Numbered from the stretch's first letter, positions 17,426 to 26,670 are shown. The stretch is DNA of 64,000 bases from Agrobacterium albertimagni AOL15 (GCF_000300855.1 NZ_ALJF01000003.1:248001-312000), one strand, 5' to 3'. Notes: a model not told the origin generated them from the letters alone. Program-made: numbers and translations.

Positions 17426-18403
17426 TCAGCGATCACGTTCGGGCAGGAACGGCCCCTCACCCCAGACGATCGATCTCTCGTGACGCTCGATGACCTTCTT
17501 CAGGTCGGTGAATTCCCGGACGATATGATCCTGAAACTTGCGGCAGGCCGGGTTCGGATAGGTCTTGCGCTTGGTGATGATGCCGAGTGTCCGCTCGGGC
17601 TGCGGGATATCGACGGGCACGATGGAGATCTTGTTCTCACCCTTGAAGGAAAAGACCACCGAATGCGGAAGGATCGCCAGCGCGTCGGTCGAGGCGATGT
17701 AGTTGACGACGGAGAGAAGCGAGCCGCCGGAATAGCGGACCTGTAGCTCGCTGATCCCGAGCATGATCAGAATATTGTGCAGGTCGAGAACCAGCGGTGA
17801 ACCGGGAAGGGGCGCGACCCAGGGATAGGTCATGATGTCTTCGATGCTGAGCCGCCGTTTGCGCAGCAATGGATGACCCACGGCACAGGTCAGCACATTA
17901 CGCCCCGGCAGGATAGACTGGAACTCGAAATCGCTCTTCAGGTCCGCGCTTCCGATCGGCGTGATCGCCATATCGATCTGGCTGGAATCGAGCTCGGTCA
18001 GCAGATCCGGCAGGTTGCCGTAGGACTGCTCGACGAGAATATCGCGTTCGCGAAGCTGGAAGCTCGCGATCATCTGCGAGATCACGGCATCCATGAAGAA
18101 CGGCACGCCACCCACCTTGATCCGGCCTGCCGTGCCGGACTGAAAGCTTCTGACGATCTCGACCGCCTTGCGCGATGCGGCCAGGATGGAACGGCCCTGG
18201 ATGGCCAGTTGCTGACCGAGCGGCGTGAGTTGCAGCGGCCGCTTGCCGGGCGTGAAGAGTGGCTCGCCCACCCTGCGCTCCAGCATGGACAGGGTTCGCG
18301 AGACGGCCGGCTGGGTCATGCCGAGCATGGCAGCACCCTCCGTGACACCACCGGTTTCGGCGACGGCAGCAAGCTGGACGAGATGGCGCTCATCGATCTT
18401 CAT
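17426..18403 (-). CDS. LysR-type regulator of the hydroquinone-dioxygenase module
   Basis: 325 residues, an N-terminal winged HTH (about 1-65) followed by a LysR substrate domain. It is clearly paralogous to the LysR protein at 21564-22514: the same opening MK-DERHLVQLAAV and shared stretches such as QPAVSRTLSMLE, SILPGRNV and RYSGGSL-SVVNYI. It is divergent from the PcpA/LinE-like dioxygenase gene and probably activates it when an aromatic inducer binds. A T-N11-A palindrome overlaps its own start codon. Confidence 0.93.
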   Translation of the reverse strand: MKIDERHLVQLAAVAETGGVTEGAAMLGMTQPAVSRTLSMLERRVGEPLFTPGKRPLQLTPLGQQLAIQGRSILAASRKAVEIVRSFQSGTAGRIKVGGVPFFMDAVISQMIASFQLRERDILVEQSYGNLPDLLTELDSSQIDMAITPIGSADLKSDFEFQSILPGRNVLTCAVGHPLLRKRRLSIEDIMTYPWVAPLPGSPLVLDLHNILIMLGISELQVRYSGGSLLSVVNYIASTDALAILPHSVVFSFKGENKISIVPVDIPQPERTLGIITKRKTYPNPACRKFQDHIVREFTDLKKVIERHERSIVWGEGPFLPERDR

Positions 18404-18416
18404 AGCAATCTGCTAT
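18402..18416. promoter_or_regulatory. LysR-type T-N11-A operator (module 1)
   Basis: ATAGCAATCTGCTAT is a perfect 6-3-6 inverted repeat in LysR T-N11-A form. It overlaps the start codon of the divergent lysR gene. The same register and ATA-N9-TAT frame occur in front of the second lysR gene. Confidence 0.6.
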
Positions 18417-18589
18417 ATCGAGCATAAGCAATTTTATCAACAGACGGCCTTGAGCCCTCTATAGTCTGACAATTGGAGCAGATCCGCTCCGACACGAGGA
18501 GAACGGGTGCGGCATGGTCAGCCGCTGGAGGGCCCGTATGTCGGGATCGGCGCGATCCGTGCATTTGCAATTTCTGGAGGAGAAGAAGC

Positions 18590-19546
18590 ATGTCGTTCAT
18601 CTCGGGTTATCATCACCTCACGCTGAGCACCGACGGTGCGCAAGAGGACTACGATTTCTACACGAAGACATTGGGCCTGCATTCCATCAAGCGCACAGTG
18701 CTCTTCGATGGCACGATCCCGGTCTACCATCTCTACTACGGCGCCAAGAGCGGCGATCCCTCGACCATCGTTACCACCTTCCCCTTCAAGAAGCCCGGCA
18801 TCTATGGCAAGCGCGGCACCAACCAGTCGAAGATCATCCAGTTGGCGATCCCCGTTGGTTCGGCCGATTTCTGGGTCGACAGGCTGAACGAGCGCGCGAT
18901 CCCGGCCACCAAGACCAGCCGGTTCGGTATCACCCGCGTCGCGCTCGCCCATCCCTGCGGCATCGACCACGAACTGGTCGAGAGCCCGGCAGACAAGCGC
19001 CCGCCGATTGCCAATCAAGCTGAGGGCATAGGCGAGGCACAGGGCATCCGCGGCATTTATGGCGCCGCGATCGCCGTCTTCGACCGCACCTCGATGGACG
19101 ATTTCCTGACGGTTGGCATGGGCATGAAGAAGGAAGCCGACAGCGACGAGGGGTTGATGTTCTCAGTGCCGAACAATGGTGGCCCGTCGAGCATGGTCGA
19201 GGTGCTGCACCAGCCGAGCGGACCGCAGGGCACCTGGACGCTCTCGGGTGGCACCATTCATCACCTCGCGCTCAACACGGTCAACGAGGAAAACCAGCTG
19301 AAGCTGAAGGCGCATATCGAGGGCCTTGGCTTCACTGACGTCTCCGACCAGAAGGACCGCAACTACTTCAAGTCCTGCTATGTGCGTTCGCCGGGCGGCG
19401 CACTCTTCGAGATCGCCTGGTCGGTCGAAGGCGGTTGGGCGAAGGACGAGCCGGCCGACGCCATCGGCTCGACGCTGGTCTTCCCGCCATGGTTCGAGGA
19501 TCGCCGAGAGGAACTGATCGCTGGCCTCGAACCTGCCAACTTCTGA
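18590..19546 (+). CDS. Hydroquinone-type ring-cleaving dioxygenase, PcpA/LinE family (VOC fold)
   Basis: Fe(II) extradiol-type enzyme that opens para-dihydroxylated rings, 318 residues in four VOC units. Allowing a two-residue offset, all PcpA iron ligands are present: H9, H225 and E274 (PcpA H11, H227, E276). So are the second-sphere residues H8, T11, H224, R257 and Y264. A weaker alternative is the MhqO-type quinone-detoxifying dioxygenase of Bacillus, also followed by an esterase gene. TTTCTGGAGGAGAAG gives a strong ribosome site. The LysR gene is divergent; the esterase gene follows after 13 bases. Confidence 0.9.
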   Translation: MSFISGYHHLTLSTDGAQEDYDFYTKTLGLHSIKRTVLFDGTIPVYHLYYGAKSGDPSTIVTTFPFKKPGIYGKRGTNQSKIIQLAIPVGSADFWVDRLNERAIPATKTSRFGITRVALAHPCGIDHELVESPADKRPPIANQAEGIGEAQGIRGIYGAAIAVFDRTSMDDFLTVGMGMKKEADSDEGLMFSVPNNGGPSSMVEVLHQPSGPQGTWTLSGGTIHHLALNTVNEENQLKLKAHIEGLGFTDVSDQKDRNYFKSCYVRSPGGALFEIAWSVEGGWAKDEPADAIGSTLVFPPWFEDRREELIAGLEPANF

Positions 19547-19559
19547 TCCGGAGGCGATC

Positions 19560-20222
19560 ATGGCCATTCACGGCGAGCCGTTATCCGCAGGAGCTGCACC
19601 CGCGGAGGCCGAGGTACTCTGCATATTCGTTCACGGGCGAACCCAATCGCCCGAGGACATGATGGAGCAGGTGATCGGCAAGCTCTCGGTGCGCGGGGTG
19701 GCCTTTTGCCTGCCCCGAGCGAGCGGCAACAGCTGGTATGCGGCACGTGCGACCGACGCGCTGACAGACCCGACACGCACCGAGTTGACGGCCTCACTCG
19801 ACTATATCAACGGGCTAGTGGGGGGCCTGCGACAGGCGGGCGGCGCGGACAAGCCGCTTCTCATCGGCGGTTTCAGCCAGGGCGCCTGCCTGTCGCTCGA
19901 ATATGCCATGGCCTTCGGCCCCTGGAACGGTGCCATGGTTAACCTGACCGGCTGCCGCGTCGGTCAGGCAAGCGACTCGCGTCCCGAAAACGACCTCGAC
20001 GGGCTGCCAGTCTATCTGACCGGTTCGGACCAGGACCCATGGATCCCGGTTTCGGCCTTCGCCGAAGCTTCGGAAGCGCTTGGGAGGGCGCGCGCGAGGC
20101 TAAGGTGTGAGCTCTTTCCCGGACGCGCCCATCAGGCGTCCGAAATGGAGGTGGCCGCACTGGATGCGATGCTTCGGGATTTTGTGGAGGGAAGCCGGCC
20201 GTTCCGCCGCGTCGCGGCGTAG
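19560..20222 (+). CDS. Phospholipase/carboxylesterase-family hydrolase (MhqD-like)
   Basis: Small alpha/beta hydrolase of 220 residues. Nucleophile S106 in GGFSQGA, acid near D157/D159 in GSDQDPWIP, and base H191 in FPGRAHQ. The fold and length match YpfH/MhqD-type carboxylesterases. No signal peptide. It is placed between the dioxygenase and binding-protein genes; it could hydrolyse a ring-cleavage product or an aromatic ester before cleavage. The exact substrate cannot be read from sequence. Confidence 0.85.
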   Translation: MAIHGEPLSAGAAPAEAEVLCIFVHGRTQSPEDMMEQVIGKLSVRGVAFCLPRASGNSWYAARATDALTDPTRTELTASLDYINGLVGGLRQAGGADKPLLIGGFSQGACLSLEYAMAFGPWNGAMVNLTGCRVGQASDSRPENDLDGLPVYLTGSDQDPWIPVSAFAEASEALGRARARLRCELFPGRAHQASEMEVAALDAMLRDFVEGSRPFRRVAA

Positions 20223-20252
20223 TTTCACAGACACCACTGGGAGGAGGACAGC

Positions 20253-21527
20253 ATGATTACGCGCAGAAAACTGCTGAAGGCGGGGGCTGCTACCGGTCTC
20301 GCATACGGCTTTGGGGGCCTCGCCGCGCCGGCGATCGCCCAAGGGGCCAAGATCAAGCTCGGTTATGTCAGCCCGCAGACCGGGCCGCTGGCAAGCTTCG
20401 GCGAGAGTGATGCCTACAACATCGCTTCCTTCCTCGCGACCGAGGCGGGCAAGAACTTCGAGATCATCGTCAAGGACAGCCAGTCGAACCCGAACCGGGC
20501 CGCAGACGTGGCGAAAGAATTGATCCTGTCGGACGAGATCAACCTGATGCTGGTCGCCTCGACCCCGGAAAATACCAATCCCGTGGCGACAACCTGCGAA
20601 GCCGAAGGCATACCCTGCATTTCCACCAAGGCGCCATGGCAGCCCTGGTTCATCGGCCAGCAAGGCAATCCCGGCGATCCGCAGAGCTGGAAACCGTTCG
20701 ACTTCGCTTACCATTACTTCTGGGGTCTCGAAGACGTCGTCGCCGTCTTCACCAACATGTGGGCCCAGCTTGATACCAACAAAAAGGTCGGCGGCCTCTT
20801 CCCCAATGATGCCGACGGCAATGCCTGGGGCGATCCGAATGTTGGGCTGAAGCCCGGTCTGGCACAAGCCGGTTTCGAACTGCTCGATCCCGGTCGCTAC
20901 CAGAACCTGACCGACGACTTCACCGCGCAAGTCAACGCCTTCAAGGATGGCCAGTGTGACATCATCACCGGCGTCGTCATTCCGCCCGACTTCACCACCT
21001 TCTGGAACCAGGCCAAGCAGCAGGGCTTCAATCCGAAGGCTGTCACCGTCGCGAAGGCGATCCTCTTCCCGCAATCGGTCGAGACGCTGGGCCCAGCCGG
21101 CCACAACCTCTCCTCGGAGGTCTGGTGGTCGGCGCAGCATCCGTTCAAGTCATCACTGACGGGCCAGAGTGCAGGCGAACTTGCAGCCGACTTCACCGAC
21201 AAGACCGGCCGCCCCTGGACGCAGCCGATCGGCTTCATCCACTCGCTGTTCGAGATGGCAACCAATGTCATGGGACGCGTCGACGACGTGACCGATGCCG
21301 AAGCCGTGGCAGCGGCAATCGCCTCCTCCAAGGTCGACACGATCGTCGGCCGTGTCGAATGGAACGGACAGGGCGTGCCGCCATTTGCGGCGAAGAACGT
21401 CACCAAGACGCCGCTTGTCGGCGGCCAGTGGCGGCGCAAGGATGATGGCACGTTCGACCTCGTCATCGTCGACAACAAGACGGCACCGAACATCCCGACC
21501 GCCGGCACAATGGAAGCGCTCGCCTAA
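20253..21527 (+). CDS. Liv-type periplasmic binding protein, module 1, without its own permeases
   Basis: LivK-like binding protein of 424 residues, type 1 periplasmic fold. The N-terminus carries a twin-arginine stretch ITRRKLLKAG and a cleavage site near APAIAQ, so Tat export is likely. It is closely similar to the binding protein at 24584-25879 through the whole length (shared runs such as KLGYVSPQTGPLA and VKDSQSNPNRAA). No transporter genes follow; a terminator-like hairpin does. It probably feeds the LivGFHM transporter encoded 4 kb downstream. Confidence 0.93.
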   Translation: MITRRKLLKAGAATGLAYGFGGLAAPAIAQGAKIKLGYVSPQTGPLASFGESDAYNIASFLATEAGKNFEIIVKDSQSNPNRAADVAKELILSDEINLMLVASTPENTNPVATTCEAEGIPCISTKAPWQPWFIGQQGNPGDPQSWKPFDFAYHYFWGLEDVVAVFTNMWAQLDTNKKVGGLFPNDADGNAWGDPNVGLKPGLAQAGFELLDPGRYQNLTDDFTAQVNAFKDGQCDIITGVVIPPDFTTFWNQAKQQGFNPKAVTVAKAILFPQSVETLGPAGHNLSSEVWWSAQHPFKSSLTGQSAGELAADFTDKTGRPWTQPIGFIHSLFEMATNVMGRVDDVTDAEAVAAAIASSKVDTIVGRVEWNGQGVPPFAAKNVTKTPLVGGQWRRKDDGTFDLVIVDNKTAPNIPTAGTMEALA

Positions 21528-21541
21528 GGACACGACAGATG

Positions 21542-21563
21542 CGGGCCCATCTTCGCGGGCCCG
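21542..21563. terminator. Hairpin between convergent genes, probable terminator
   Basis: CGGGCCC-N8-GGGCCCG is a 7-base-pair GC stem exactly between the stop codons of the module 1 binding-protein gene (+) and the second lysR gene (-). It has only a short T run (GTTAAC), so it may be weak or serve both directions. Confidence 0.55.
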
Positions 21564-22514
21564 TTAACTGCCCCAAACCACGGCTTCCTCGTGCCGTTTG
21601 ATCAGGTGCTTCAGGTTGTCGAAACCTGAGCGGATGAAGGCTGAAAACTGCTCGACCGCCGGAGACCGCGGTGCATCGACACGCCTGAGGATGGCAAGTG
21701 CGCGCTCCGGATGTGGAATGTTGATCGGCAGGGCCGTGATCGTCTTTTCCTTGCGCTGCGCAAAAACCACGCTATGCGGCATCACGGTCAGCGCGTCCGC
21801 CGCTTTCAGATAATTGACCACACTCGCAAGCGATCCGCCCGAATAGCGGATGCGGATTTCCGTCGCCCCGAAAGAGAGGAGCAATGCTCTGAGGTCGGCC
21901 GAAAGCGGGCTGCCCGGCGGCGGCGCCACCCAGGCATATTCGAGAAGATGGGCCGGCTGCAGGCGACGCTTCAGGAGCAGTGGATGCGTGACCCGGCAGG
22001 CAATGACATTGCGGCCAGGCAGGATCTGCTGGAAGGCAAGGCCCGAGCCCTCATCCAGAATATCGATCGGGCAGATCGCCAGATCGATCTGATCGGACTT
22101 CAGAGCGGCACGCAGGTCCGGAAAATAGCCATAGGACTGGTCGATCCGCACATCCGGATGCGTCACCTGGAACTCGGCGCACATCCCGGCGATCAGCGAG
22201 TCCATGAAGAACGGGCTGCCGCCAACCCGCACCACGCCGCTTTTGCCGACCCGGAAACTTTCCATCAGATCGGAAGCCTTGCGCGAGGCAGCCAGCATGG
22301 CAAGCCCATGTTCGGCGAGCGCAATCCCGAGCGGCGTTGGCTGCATTGGGCGCCTACCCTTGATGAAGAGCGGTTCGCCAATTCTCTTTTCCAGCATCGA
22401 CAAAGTGCGCGACACAGCCGGCTGCGCCAGCCCCAGCAAAGCTGCGCCTTCTGTCACGCCGCCCGTCTTTACCACGGCAGCCAGTTGGATCAGGTGTCGC
22501 TCATCGAACTTCAT
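21564..22514 (-). CDS. LysR-type regulator of the hydroxyquinol module
   Basis: 316 residues with a winged HTH at 1-65 and a LysR effector domain. Paralogue of the LysR protein at 17426-18403, with the same gene layout relative to a divergent ring-cleavage dioxygenase. It likely controls the nine-gene operon from 22613 to 32007. A palindrome with the T-N11-A spacing overlaps its start codon at 22513-22527. Confidence 0.93.
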   Translation of the reverse strand: MKFDERHLIQLAAVVKTGGVTEGAALLGLAQPAVSRTLSMLEKRIGEPLFIKGRRPMQPTPLGIALAEHGLAMLAASRKASDLMESFRVGKSGVVRVGGSPFFMDSLIAGMCAEFQVTHPDVRIDQSYGYFPDLRAALKSDQIDLAICPIDILDEGSGLAFQQILPGRNVIACRVTHPLLLKRRLQPAHLLEYAWVAPPPGSPLSADLRALLLSFGATEIRIRYSGGSLASVVNYLKAADALTVMPHSVVFAQRKEKTITALPINIPHPERALAILRRVDAPRSPAVEQFSAFIRSGFDNLKHLIKRHEEAVVWGS

Positions 22515-22527
22515 ACCCGATTGTTAT
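22513..22527. promoter_or_regulatory. LysR-type operator (module 2)
   Basis: ATACCCGATTGTTAT lies in the same position relative to the divergent lysR start codon as the module 1 site. ATA-N9-TAT ends are conserved, inner bases are imperfect. A downstream TATATTG also matches TATATCG of module 1. Confidence 0.5.
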
Positions 22528-22612
22528 ATTGCCCCTCAAACAAATCATCAATCATGCATCGCGGCCCTGCTAGCTTCCAATCGACCAGCAATACGGATTT
22601 GGGAGGAGATGC

Positions 22613-23485
22613 ATGTCGCGGGCCGCAGACCTCATCGCCTTCAATGAAGCGACCTCGGCCGAGGCCTTCGCGAGCCGCTTCGGCAACCCGGATGATGCGA
22701 CCGCTCGCCTGCTGTCTTCAGTGGTCGGCCATGTGCACGAACTCATCAAGGAGTTCCGCCCGACCCAGGAGCAGTGGCGCAAGGTGATCGATTTCCTCAC
22801 CGAAGTCGGCCACGCTTCGGATGAGCGCCGCCAGGAATGGGTTCTGTTTTCGGATCTCGTCGGCGCTTCGGCGCTTGTGGAAGAGATCAACTCGCGTCGC
22901 CCCGCGGGCGCCACGCCGAATACGATCCGCGGTCCCTTCTTCCGAACCGACACGCCGGAGCGTCCGCTCGGCAGTTCGATTTCCCTCGATGGCATCGGTG
23001 AGCCACTTCTCGTCGAAGGCCGCGTCGAAGATCTTGACGGTCTGCCGATCCCGACCGCAGAGATCATCACCTGGCAGGCCAATGCCGAGGGCTACTACGA
23101 AAACCAGCAGCCTGACCTGCAACCGGAATTCAACCTGAGAGGCCTGTTCCGCGCGGATCAGGACGGACGCTTTCACTACCGTACAGTCAGGCCCGCGGGT
23201 TATGGCGTACCCGGAGATGGTCCGGTCGGGCGGCTACTTGCCCAGGCAGGCTATCCATTGCATCGCCCTGCCCATCTGCATTTCATGGTCCGGGCACCGG
23301 GTTTCGAGACGGTCACCACGCACATCTTCGATGCGAGCGATCCGAGGCTCGGGGAGGATGCGCTTTTCGGCGTCCGACCGGAACTGGTGCAGAGCTTCGA
23401 GCAAACGGCGGTGGACGGCCAGGCGCGATACAGCCTCAAGGTCAGGTTCGTGATGGTCCGCGCGCGGCCCGGGAGGGCGAGATGA
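22613..23485 (+). CDS. Intradiol dioxygenase A (hydroxyquinol 1,2-dioxygenase type)
   Basis: Fe(III) intradiol enzyme of 290 residues that opens hydroxyquinol (benzene-1,2,4-triol) to maleylacetate. It has an N-terminal helical dimerisation domain (about 10-105), then the beta sandwich. Iron ligands are Y162, Y197, H221 and H223 (GYYE, AGYGVPGDGPVG, RPAHLHF). GGGAGGAG precedes the ATG. It overlaps the maleylacetate reductase gene by 4 bases, which strongly supports the hydroxyquinol assignment over catechol. Confidence 0.92.
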   Translation: MSRAADLIAFNEATSAEAFASRFGNPDDATARLLSSVVGHVHELIKEFRPTQEQWRKVIDFLTEVGHASDERRQEWVLFSDLVGASALVEEINSRRPAGATPNTIRGPFFRTDTPERPLGSSISLDGIGEPLLVEGRVEDLDGLPIPTAEIITWQANAEGYYENQQPDLQPEFNLRGLFRADQDGRFHYRTVRPAGYGVPGDGPVGRLLAQAGYPLHRPAHLHFMVRAPGFETVTTHIFDASDPRLGEDALFGVRPELVQSFEQTAVDGQARYSLKVRFVMVRARPGRAR

Positions 23486-24537
23486 AGACCTTTACCTATA
23501 CCGGAAACCCTGCCCGCATTCTCTTCGGCTCAGGCCGCAGCGCAGACGTGAGGGAAGCCGTCGAAGCCCTCGGCTGCCGCCGCGCCCTTGTACTCGCAAC
23601 ACCACATCAGAAGGCGGATGCCGAGGCCCTGTCCGACCGGCTGAGTGCCCTTTCCGTCGGAGTCTTCGCCGGCGCCGTCATGCACACGCCCGTGGACGTG
23701 ACGGAAACGGCGCTGAAGATCGTTCAGGACACGGAAGCCGACTGTGTTGTCTCGCTCGGCGGCGGCTCGACCACCGGTCTCGGCAAGGCAATCGCCTATC
23801 GCACCGATCTGCTGCAAGTGGTCATCCCCACGACCTATGCCGGCTCAGAAGTCACCCCGATCCTCGGCCAGACCGAAGGCGGTCGAAAGACAACGGTCCG
23901 GAACGCCAGCATCCTGCCGGAACTGGTGATCTATGATCCGGATCTCACCCTTCGCCTGCCCGTCGGCATGAGCGTCACGAGTGGCCTGAACGCCATGGCC
24001 CATGCAGTCGAGGGTCTCTATGCGAGGGATCGCAACCCCGTCTCGACACTGATGGCGCTCGACGGATTGCGCGCCTTCAGGGATAGCCTTCCCGTTCTGG
24101 TGAAGACCCCTGAAGACACCGATGCCCGGGCGGAAGCACTCTACGGCGCCTGGCTTTGCGGCACCGTGCTCGGCACCGTCGGCATGGCCCTGCACCACAA
24201 GATCTGCCACACGCTGGGTGGCTCATTCGACACGCCGCATGCCGAAACCCATGCGGTTATGCTGCCGCACACGGCCGCCTTCAACGCCGAGGCTGCGCAA
24301 GCGGAACTCTCAGGCGCAGCCGAACTCTTCGGCGGCTCGATCGGGGGTGGCCTCTGGGATTTCGCCAAGTCGATCGGTGCACCGCTATCGCTCAAGGATT
24401 TCGGGCTTGTTGAAGCCGATCTTGATCGCGCTGCCGATATCGCCACCGAGAACCCCTACTGGAACCCGCGCCCGATCGACCGGGCGTCGATCCGCACACT
24501 TCTGCAAAAAGCCTGGGAGGGCGTCAGGCCCGACTGA
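23482..24537 (+). CDS. Maleylacetate reductase
   Basis: NAD(P)H-dependent reductase of 351 residues in the iron-containing alcohol dehydrogenase family. It turns maleylacetate into 3-oxoadipate. Visible are the nucleotide site LGGGSTTGLGKAIAYR, the STYAGSEVT-like stretch TTYAGSEVTPILGQTE, and the His-rich region HKICHTLGGSFDTPHAETHAVMLPH. It is translationally coupled to the dioxygenase upstream. The same enzyme would serve products of the module 1 hydroquinone dioxygenase, since no other reductase is present. Confidence 0.94.
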   Translation: MKTFTYTGNPARILFGSGRSADVREAVEALGCRRALVLATPHQKADAEALSDRLSALSVGVFAGAVMHTPVDVTETALKIVQDTEADCVVSLGGGSTTGLGKAIAYRTDLLQVVIPTTYAGSEVTPILGQTEGGRKTTVRNASILPELVIYDPDLTLRLPVGMSVTSGLNAMAHAVEGLYARDRNPVSTLMALDGLRAFRDSLPVLVKTPEDTDARAEALYGAWLCGTVLGTVGMALHHKICHTLGGSFDTPHAETHAVMLPHTAAFNAEAAQAELSGAAELFGGSIGGGLWDFAKSIGAPLSLKDFGLVEADLDRAADIATENPYWNPRPIDRASIRTLLQKAWEGVRPD

Positions 24538-24583
24538 CCGACAAGACATCTCGCGCTTGGCGCACTCTTTGGGAGGAGAGACG

Positions 24584-25879
24584 ATGATGGGAGGAAATAT
24601 GTTCACGAGACGCAAATTCCTGCAGACCACGGCAGCCGGCAGCGCCGTCCTGGCAACCTCGGGCCTTGCGGCGCCGGCGATCGCGCAGTCAGCGGCGGTC
24701 AAGCTCGGGTATGTCAGCCCGCAGACCGGACCGCTCGCGGGCTTTGGTGAGGCCGACAAGTTCGTCATCGACGGCTTCCTGACAACGACCAAGAAGATGG
24801 GTCTGAACTACGAGGTCATCGTCAAGGACAGCCAGTCCAATCCGAACCGTGCGGCGGAAGTTGCGAAGGAACTGATCGTCGACGACGAGATCAACCTGAT
24901 GCTCGTTTCCTCGACGCCGGAAACCACCAATCCGGTCTCCACCACCTGCGAAGCCGAGCAAGTCCCCTGCCTCTCGACGGTTGCGCCCTGGCAGCCCTGG
25001 TTCATCGGCCAGCAGGGCAATCCGGGCGATCCTGCCAGCTGGAAGCCCTTCAACTACGCCTACCACTTCTTCTGGGGCCTCGAGGACATCATCGCGGTCT
25101 TCACCGGCATGTGGGGTCAGATCGAGACCAACAGACAAGTCGGTGGTCTCTTCCCGAACGACGGCGACGGCAATGCCTGGGGCGACAAGGTCGTCGGCTT
25201 CCCGCCGGTGCTCGAGAAGCTCGGCTATGGCCTCACCGACACCGGCCGCTACCAGAACCTGACGGATGATTTCTCCGCCCAGATCAACGCCTTCAAGCAG
25301 GCCGAGACCGAGATCCTCACCGGCGTCATGATCCCGCCTGACCTCACCACCTTCTGGAACCAGGCCAAGCAGCAGGGCCTCAAACCCAAGATCGCCTCGA
25401 TCGGCAAGGCGCTGCTTTTCCCGCAGACGGTAGAAGCCCTGGGCGATGCCGGCCACAACCTCTCGACCGAGGTCTGGTGGACGCCGTCTCATCCGTTCAA
25501 GTCCTCGCTGACAGGCGAGACCGCTGCCGATGTGGCAACTGCCTTCACCACCGCGACCGGCCGCCCGTGGACACAGCCGATCGGCTTTGCCCATGCGCTC
25601 TTCGAATTAGCCGTCGACGTCATGAAGCGCGCGGAAGACGTGACGGATGGCGATGCGGTAGCCAAGGCCATCGGCGAAACCAAGCTCGACACACTGGTCG
25701 GCCCAATCGCCTGGAACAACGCCAACCTGCCGCCCTTCGCCCAGAAGAACGTCGCCAAGACCCCGCTCGTCGGTGGCCAGTGGCGGCTCAAATCCGGCGG
25801 CGGTTACGACCTCGTTGTCGTCGAGAACGGCCAGGCAACGAACATCCCGCTTGGCGGCAAGATGGAAGCGCTTAGCTGA
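24584..25879 (+). CDS. Liv-type periplasmic binding protein, module 2
   Basis: LivK-like binding protein of about 431 residues, with a twin-arginine stretch FTRRKFLQTTAAG and a cleavage site near APAIAQ. Three in-frame ATGs compete (24584, 24587, 24599); the first two use GGGAGGAG, the third a GGGAGG only 4 bases away. It is highly similar to the module 1 binding protein. It is followed by all four membrane and ATPase subunits. By context it binds an aromatic acid or phenol, not an amino acid. Confidence 0.93.
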   Translation: MMGGNMFTRRKFLQTTAAGSAVLATSGLAAPAIAQSAAVKLGYVSPQTGPLAGFGEADKFVIDGFLTTTKKMGLNYEVIVKDSQSNPNRAAEVAKELIVDDEINLMLVSSTPETTNPVSTTCEAEQVPCLSTVAPWQPWFIGQQGNPGDPASWKPFNYAYHFFWGLEDIIAVFTGMWGQIETNRQVGGLFPNDGDGNAWGDKVVGFPPVLEKLGYGLTDTGRYQNLTDDFSAQINAFKQAETEILTGVMIPPDLTTFWNQAKQQGLKPKIASIGKALLFPQTVEALGDAGHNLSTEVWWTPSHPFKSSLTGETAADVATAFTTATGRPWTQPIGFAHALFELAVDVMKRAEDVTDGDAVAKAIGETKLDTLVGPIAWNNANLPPFAQKNVAKTPLVGGQWRLKSGGGYDLVVVENGQATNIPLGGKMEALS

Positions 25880-25947
25880 ACCCTGTGAACCCATGGCAGC
25901 GGTGCCCCGATCGTTCGGGCCGCCGTCAGCCTGACGGAGGAGTGTCC

Positions 25948-26667
25948 ATGCCGATCTTGGAATTGAATGGTGTGTCGAAGTCCTTCGGGGCACTCGTGGT
26001 CGCCGAAGACATCTCCTTTTCCGTCGAAGCCGGCGAGGCGCTCGGCGTCATAGGACCGAACGGGGCTGGCAAGTCGACACTGTTCAACCTGATCACCGGC
26101 AACCTTTCCGTCGCCAAGGGCACTGTTCATTTCGATGGCCGTGACGTGACCAATGTCCCGCCGATGCAGCGATGTTTTGCCGGCATGGGCCGCACCTTCC
26201 AGATCCCGCAGCCCTTCGAGCGGCTGACGGTCTATGAGAACCTGCTCGTCGCCGGCGCCTTCGGTAGCGAAAGCAGCGAGGCCGAGATGTCCGAGTTCTG
26301 TGCCGAGATCCTGGTCGAGACGGGCCTGATCGCCAAGGCCAACCGCCCGGCGGGCAGCCTCACTCTGCTCGAGCGCAAACGGCTGGAACTTGCCCGGGCC
26401 CTTGCCACCAGGCCCAAGCTTTTGTTGCTCGACGAGATCGCCGGCGGGCTGACCGAAGGCGAGTGCCGGCAATTGGTCGCGACGATCAAGCGCGTCCACC
26501 AGCGCGGCATGGCAATTATCTGGATCGAGCACGTGTTGCACGCCTTGAACGCCGTCGCGGAAAAGATCCTGGTCCTGAATTTCGGGCGGATGATTGGCCA
26601 TGGCGATCCGCAGACCATCATGAATTCGCGCGAAGTGCGCGAAATCTATCTGGGCATGGAGGTCTGA
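25948..26667 (+). CDS. ABC transporter ATPase, LivG type with atypical signature
   Basis: ATPase of 239 residues with Walker A GPNGAGKST, Walker B LLLLDEIAGGL and switch IEHV. The ABC signature normally reading LSGGQ or LSYGQ is replaced by SLTLLERKRLELARAL, a known variant in some LivG relatives. The partner LivF has a normal signature, so one ATP site of the heterodimer is probably weakened. ATG 25948 is used because GGAGG precedes it; a longer reading would add 21 unrelated residues. Confidence 0.92.
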   Translation: MPILELNGVSKSFGALVVAEDISFSVEAGEALGVIGPNGAGKSTLFNLITGNLSVAKGTVHFDGRDVTNVPPMQRCFAGMGRTFQIPQPFERLTVYENLLVAGAFGSESSEAEMSEFCAEILVETGLIAKANRPAGSLTLLERKRLELARALATRPKLLLLDEIAGGLTEGECRQLVATIKRVHQRGMAIIWIEHVLHALNAVAEKILVLNFGRMIGHGDPQTIMNSREVREIYLGMEV

Positions 26668-26670
26668 CAG

